Origin: Clostridiales bacterium
Lineage (GTDB): Bacteria; Bacillota_A; Clostridia; Oscillospirales; Oscillospiraceae
Direction of reading: 5' to 3'
Length of the DNA: 9,782 nucleotides
Assembly (NCBI GenBank): GCA_022777455.1
Contig: JALFGI010000338.1
Span: 1 to 9,782 of the forward strand
In this document: positions 6,796-9,782 of the stretch, piece by piece
Numbering within the stretch: position 1 is the first letter of the stretch
Layout: every line of letters begins with the position of its first letter
Program-made: the position numbers and the translations under genes
The notes under the pieces: generated by a model
The model's input: only the letters and a program-made list of their open reading frames with translations
What the model was told of the DNA's origin: nothing
Database searches by the model: none

Positions 6796-6804
6796 TAGGA
6801 GGAA

Positions 6805-7680
6805 TTGTTTATACCCCAAAAAGCAGAAAAAATACCCGCAAAAGTGTCCGAAATCAGCATTGACCAGCTTCATCCCCACCCGTTGAGCCCCTTTGGCATC
6901 CGGGATGACCCCAGCATGATGGAGCTGATCGAGAGTGTCAAGCAGTTTGGCGTGTTGGTTCCTGCCATCGCCCGGCCGAGGGAGGATGGCAGCTATGAGC
7001 TCATCGCCGGGCATCGGCGGCAGGAGGCATGTCAGCTTGCCGGTTTGGATTCCATGCCGGTGATCGTGATGAATCTGGATGACAACGATGCCATCATCCA
7101 GCTAGTGGACAGCAATATCCAACGGGAGAATATCCTGCCGTCTGAACGGGCCAAGGCATATAAGCTAAAAATGGAAGCCCTAAAACGTCAGGGCGCACGC
7201 TCTGATTTAACTTCGCCGAAAATTTCGGCGAAGTTCCGAAGTGACGATTCTGTCGGAGATGAGGCAGGTGTCAGCGGAGATACCGTCCGCAATTATATCG
7301 CCCTGAACAATCTGATTCCAGAGCTCATGGAAATGGTGGACGAAAAGAGAATCGCCCTCAGTCCTGCCTATCAGATTGCCGCATTACCGAAAGAAAGCCA
7401 GGAACAGCTGCTTGACACCATCGAAAGTGAACAGGCCACCCCATCTCTATCCCAGGCGCAGCGCCTTCGCAAACTCAGCCAGGCCGGAGAATTGAACGAG
7501 GACACCATGCTCTCCATTATGATGGAGCAGAAAAAGCCGGTGAGGAACGACATCACCCTGTCCGGGGACAAGCTGAAAAAGTATTTCCCTCGCTCCTATT
7601 CTCCCAAACGGATTGAAGAAACCATCTTCAAGCTTCTGGATGTCTGGCTGAAAAAGCGACAGCGTGAAAATAGCCGCTAA
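6805..7680 (+). CDS. ParB/RepB/Spo0J-family partition-like protein
   Basis: A 291-residue DNA-binding protein of the plasmid/ICE ParB type. The N-terminal ParB domain carries ELIAGHRRQEA with the GHRR box (69-72) and SNIQRENILPSERA (103-116). A helix-turn-helix follows (about 150-170, VGDEAGVSGDTVRNYIAL). The C-terminal part is Lys/Arg-rich. No parA is seen nearby, so it may act in a mobile element and not as half of a classical pair. The start is odd. A TTG at 6805 is only 2 nt from AGGAGG (6797-6802), while the ideal position (6811, 8 nt away) holds ATA, perhaps a mutated ATG; the protein would then begin at the IPQKAEKIPAK segment. There is no ATG in frame until residue 38. The 3' half is duplicated at 9281-9775. 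A large palindrome lies within codons 135-144. Confidence 0.85.
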   Translation: MFIPQKAEKIPAKVSEISIDQLHPHPLSPFGIRDDPSMMELIESVKQFGVLVPAIARPREDGSYELIAGHRRQEACQLAGLDSMPVIVMNLDDNDAIIQLVDSNIQRENILPSERAKAYKLKMEALKRQGARSDLTSPKISAKFRSDDSVGDEAGVSGDTVRNYIALNNLIPELMEMVDEKRIALSPAYQIAALPKESQEQLLDTIESEQATPSLSQAQRLRKLSQAGELNEDTMLSIMMEQKKPVRNDITLSGDKLKKYFPRSYSPKRIEETIFKLLDVWLKKRQRENSR

Positions 7681-7686
7681 TATCCC
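7182..7686 (+). repeat. Direct repeat, copy 1 (3' half of parB)
   Basis: This stretch is repeated at 9281-9782. From the palindrome to the stop codon I count about 19 substitutions in roughly 470 bp with no gap, 7 of them changing an amino acid. Upstream of the palindrome the copies differ by a 4-nt indel but still share AAAACG and GGGCGCACG. The two copies flank the ATPase-nuclease gene. Confidence 0.9.
7209..7235 (+). repeat. Perfect palindrome inside parB
   Basis: AACTTCGCCGAAA (7209-7221) and TTTCGGCGAAGTT (7223-7235) are exact reverse complements around a single A. The sequence is in coding frame, in the linker just before the helix-turn-helix. It is preserved, and 2 bp longer per arm, in the second copy at 9302-9332. 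Confidence 0.9.
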
Positions 7687-7691
7687 TTGAA

Positions 7692-7729
7692 CCAGATTTT
7701 AACGGCTCGGAACAATCTGGCCGTTTTTT
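7692..7729 (+). terminator. Terminator after parB, with interlocking stems
   Basis: AACGGC (7701-7706) pairs with GCCGTT (7720-7725), followed by a T run (7724-7729), which is the terminator form. A second stem, CCAGATT (7692-7698) with AATCTGG (7714-7720), interlocks with it: the left arm of the terminator lies in the loop of this stem. The two could compete, or form a pseudoknot. Confidence 0.65.
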
Positions 7730-7740
7730 CATAGATGACC

Positions 7741-7768
7741 TTGACTTTCAGATATGTGGATGTATAAT
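7741..7768 (+). promoter_or_regulatory. Promoter of the ATPase-nuclease gene
   Basis: TTGACT (7741-7746) and a perfect TATAAT (7763-7768) are 16 bp apart. The predicted start near 7775 gives a leader of about 40 nt. The promoter comes just after the parB terminator, so the downstream gene is an independent transcription unit. Confidence 0.7.
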
Positions 7769-7778
7769 ATAAACGAAA

Positions 7779-7802
7779 TTATCATAAAATAACTTATCAT
7801 AA
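7779..7802 (+). promoter_or_regulatory. Two TTATCATAA direct repeats in the leader
   Basis: TTATCATAA occurs at 7779-7787 and again at 7794-7802, with a period of 15 bp, between the -10 box and the ribosome binding site AAGGAGG (7801-7807). The second copy runs into that site. This could be an operator for a repressor, including the encoded protein itself, or a chance repeat in an AT-rich leader. Confidence 0.3.
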
Positions 7803-7814
7803 GGAGGCGCACGT

Positions 7815-9230
7815 ATGAAGTTTATAGGCCGAAAAGTGGAGCTGGAAAAGCTGAACACAGAGTATGAGCGCGATGGCGGTTTCGTGGTCATCTATGGACG
7901 ACGCAGAGTTGGCAAAACAACGCTGATCAAAGAGTTTCTGAAAAAGAAGACAGCCTTCTATTTCCTCGCAACGGAAGAACTTGAATCCCAGAGTATAAAG
8001 CGTCTGGCTGGCGTCATTGGGCGCACAACGAAAAGCGCATATCTGCAGAAAGTGGCCTTTACGGATTGGCTGGATCTATTCCAAGTGATTGCCGATTATA
8101 AACCGGAAGAAAAGAAAGTGCTGGTTATTGACGAGTTTCCGTACCTGGTAAAGACCAATCCAGCCTTCCCATCGATCTTACAGAACGCCTGGGATGAAAT
8201 TCTGAAAGGCAGCAATGTGATGCTGATCTTGTCGGGTTCCCTGATCGGTATGATGCAGAAACATGCTCTTTCCTATGACAGTCCTCTGTATGGCCGCAGA
8301 ACCGCGCAGATACGTCTGGCTCCGCTGCCGTTTACGGATATATATGCCGTTCAGAAATTGCCGTTTGAACAGGCAGTGGAACAGTATGCTGTGACGGGTG
8401 GTGTTCCCAAGTATCTGGAGTTTTTTGAGGATGACCGGGGACTTGAAGAACAGCTTAAAGATGCCGTTTTATCTAAAAGTGGATTTTTGTACGAGGAACC
8501 AAACTTTCTGCTGAAAAGTGAATCTGTGACAGCAGTGAACTATTTCTCCATCATCAAGGCCATTGCAGACGGAAACCACAAGCTGGGCAAGATTGCCGGT
8601 GTGCTGGGACAGGAAACTTCAGCTTTGACACCATATCTGTCTACACTTGCGGATTTGGGTTTTATCGAAAAGAAAACGCCGGTAACAGAAAAGAATCCGG
8701 AAAAATCCCGTAAGGGACTGTATTTCATCTCGGATAATTTCATTCGGTTTTGGTTCCGCTATGTTTATCCCTATAAGGGTGAACTGGAACTGGACAATAT
8801 GCAGATTGTTTTGGATGAAATCAGAAAAGACTTTGTAGAGAAATTCGCAGCGTTCGCTTATGAGGACATTTGCAAAAGTATCTTTGCAGAGTTGTGCAGG
8901 AATGGGGCGATTTCTTTTGTGCCATCCCGTATCGGTTCTTACTGGTTGAACGATTTTGATGGAGATACGGAAATTGATGTAATGGCCGTAGACCATCAGA
9001 ATAAGCGGATATTTGCAGGAGAATGTAAATACCATACAAAACCTGTGGATGCGCCTGTCTATTTTACCCTGAAGGAAAAGGTTGATGGCGCTGCTGAAAT
9101 TCGCAAGGCATACCCGGGGTATGATGTTATCTTCGGCGTGTTCAGTAAAAGCAGCTTTACGCAGCGTATGCTTGATGCTGCAAAAGAAAATACAGGGCTG
9201 CTCCTGGTCAATGAGGATCATTTGGTGTAA
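7815..9230 (+). CDS. AAA ATPase with C-terminal DUF234 / PD-(D/E)XK nuclease-like domain
   Basis: A 471-residue protein of the COG1672 type (archaeal-ATPase domain plus DUF234). The ATPase domain (about 1-220) has Walker A YGRRRVGKTTL (27-37), Walker B KVLVIDEF with D106 and E107, a sensor-like LILSGS (137-142), and a conserved YGRRTAQIRL (159-168) that may supply an arginine finger. A winged-helix-like segment follows (about 240-290, DGNHKLGKIAGVLG). The C-terminal domain carries a nuclease-like signature: E350, then D388 in EIDVM and E403/K405 in GECKY. It probably binds or cuts DNA under ATP control, but the family's biological role is not settled. It is common in gut anaerobes and in mobile regions. 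The start at 7815 has AAGGAGG 7 nt upstream. It has its own promoter and is flanked by direct repeats of parB. Confidence 0.88.
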   Translation: MKFIGRKVELEKLNTEYERDGGFVVIYGRRRVGKTTLIKEFLKKKTAFYFLATEELESQSIKRLAGVIGRTTKSAYLQKVAFTDWLDLFQVIADYKPEEKKVLVIDEFPYLVKTNPAFPSILQNAWDEILKGSNVMLILSGSLIGMMQKHALSYDSPLYGRRTAQIRLAPLPFTDIYAVQKLPFEQAVEQYAVTGGVPKYLEFFEDDRGLEEQLKDAVLSKSGFLYEEPNFLLKSESVTAVNYFSIIKAIADGNHKLGKIAGVLGQETSALTPYLSTLADLGFIEKKTPVTEKNPEKSRKGLYFISDNFIRFWFRYVYPYKGELELDNMQIVLDEIRKDFVEKFAAFAYEDICKSIFAELCRNGAISFVPSRIGSYWLNDFDGDTEIDVMAVDHQNKRIFAGECKYHTKPVDAPVYFTLKEKVDGAAEIRKAYPGYDVIFGVFSKSSFTQRMLDAAKENTGLLLVNEDHLV

Positions 9231-9280
9231 TCCCTATTTCTGCAACAATTGCACATTTGCAGATGCTTTTGGCCTTTGAG

Positions 9281-9775
9281 AAAACGGCAGGGCGCACGTT
9301 CGGAACTTCGCCGAAAATTTCGGCGAAGTTCCAAAGTGACGATTCTATCGGAGATGAGGCAGGTGTCAGCGGAAATACCGTCCGCAATTATATCGCCCTG
9401 AACAATCTGATTCCTGAGCTCATGGAAATGGTGGACGAAAAGAAAATCGCCCTCAGTCCTGCCTATCAGATTGCCGCCCTGCCGAAAGAAAGCCAGGAAC
9501 AGCTATTCGACACCATCGAAAGTGAACAGGCCACCCCATCTCTATCCCAGGCGCAGCGCCTTCGCAAACTCAGTCAGGCCGGAGAATTGAACGAGGATAC
9601 CATGCTTTCCATCATGATGGAGCAGAAGAAGCCGGAGAGGAACGACATCACCCTGTCCGGGGACAAGCTGAAAAAGTATTTCCCTCGCTCCTATTCCCCC
9701 AAACGGATTGAAGAAACCATCTTCAAGCTTCTGGATGCCTGGCTGAAAAAGCGACAGCGTGAAAATAGCCGCTAA
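9281..9775 (+). pseudogene. 5'-truncated second copy of parB
   Basis: From TSPKISAKF to the stop, 156 residues align without gaps to residues 136-291 of the first ParB, with 7 replacements (R to Q, V to I, D to N, R to K, L to F, V to E, V to A). The ParB nuclease-fold domain with the GHRR box is missing. Only the helix-turn-helix and C-terminal part remain. Upstream of the palindrome a 4-nt deletion relative to copy 1 throws the homologous frame out. The only in-frame ATG (9257) lies in unrelated sequence without a ribosome binding site. It begins 50 nt after the ATPase-nuclease stop. It is most likely a remnant. A truncated DNA-binding product that interferes with full ParB is conceivable but would need a start signal. 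Confidence 0.85.
9302..9332 (+). repeat. Perfect palindrome in the second parB copy
   Basis: GGAACTTCGCCGAAA (9302-9316) and TTTCGGCGAAGTTCC (9318-9332) are exact reverse complements around one A. The arms are 2 bp longer than in copy 1, because the bases before AACTTCG differ. Confidence 0.9.
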
Positions 9776-9782
9776 TACCCCC

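Larger units (their letters stand above)
9281..9782 (+). repeat. Direct repeat, copy 2 (3' half of parB)
   Basis: The partner of 7182-7686, same orientation, about 96% identical in the gap-free part. It runs to or beyond the window edge, so its right boundary is not visible; the first bases after the stop (TACCCC) still resemble copy 1 (TATCCC). Confidence 0.9.

Noticed and set aside
1..9782. CRISPR array, tRNA or rRNA genes
   Set aside because: I saw no regularly spaced short repeats and no rRNA-like or tRNA-like stretch. The repeats present are the two-copy structured element and the parB duplication.

Overview
The window looks like a piece of a gut Clostridia chromosome, most likely Oscillospiraceae (Ruminococcaceae-type). 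The reasons are the GC-rich coding sequence of the first 5.8 kb, strong AGGAGG-type ribosome binding sites, the gene families present, and two copies of a hairpin-rich intergenic repeat of a kind I associate with Faecalibacterium and its relatives. A broken alpha/beta-type spore-protein gene suggests a lineage that sporulates or once did. The assignment is an inference from style and gene content.

Left part (1-5862) is ordinary chromosome. On the minus strand lie a circularly permuted family-3 glycoside hydrolase (209-2620) and, upstream of it, an orphan PflX-like radical SAM protein (2732-3592). The hydrolase has its own strong promoter, whose -35 box overlaps the stop codon of the radical SAM gene. 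A divergent promoter pair at 3626-3691 then serves the radical SAM gene on one side and, on the other, a two-gene plus-strand operon: a GNAT acetyltransferase (3952-4419) and an RlmD-type 23S rRNA m5U methyltransferase (4429-5784). The operon ends in a clear intrinsic terminator. One repeat copy lies downstream of the hydrolase (1-190). The second (about 3715-3915) lies in the leader of the GNAT-rlmD operon.

Middle part (5863-6800) is AT-richer and mosaic. It holds the C-terminal remnant of a GIY-YIG (T5orf172-type) nuclease on the minus strand. On the plus strand are the C-terminal end of an unrecognised ORF, a 17-codon ORF, and the N-terminal half of a spore-protein gene that overlaps it. 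Genes truncated at both ends mark old recombination junctions.

Right part (6743-9782) looks like mobile-element cargo. A 16-bp perfect-stem hairpin sits directly in front of a parB-like gene. That gene seems to lack a normal start codon: a TTG lies too close to the ribosome binding site, and an ATA lies exactly where an ATG would be expected. A terminator follows, then a self-contained unit with a strong promoter and an AAA ATPase fused to a PD-(D/E)XK nuclease-like domain (COG1672/DUF234 type). After it comes a second, 5'-truncated copy of the parB 3' half, about 96% identical to the first. The ATPase-nuclease gene is thus bracketed by direct repeats of about 490 bp. Both repeats carry a large perfect palindrome inside the coding sequence. 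This duplicated parB / ATPase-nuclease / parB arrangement is the most unusual thing in the window.
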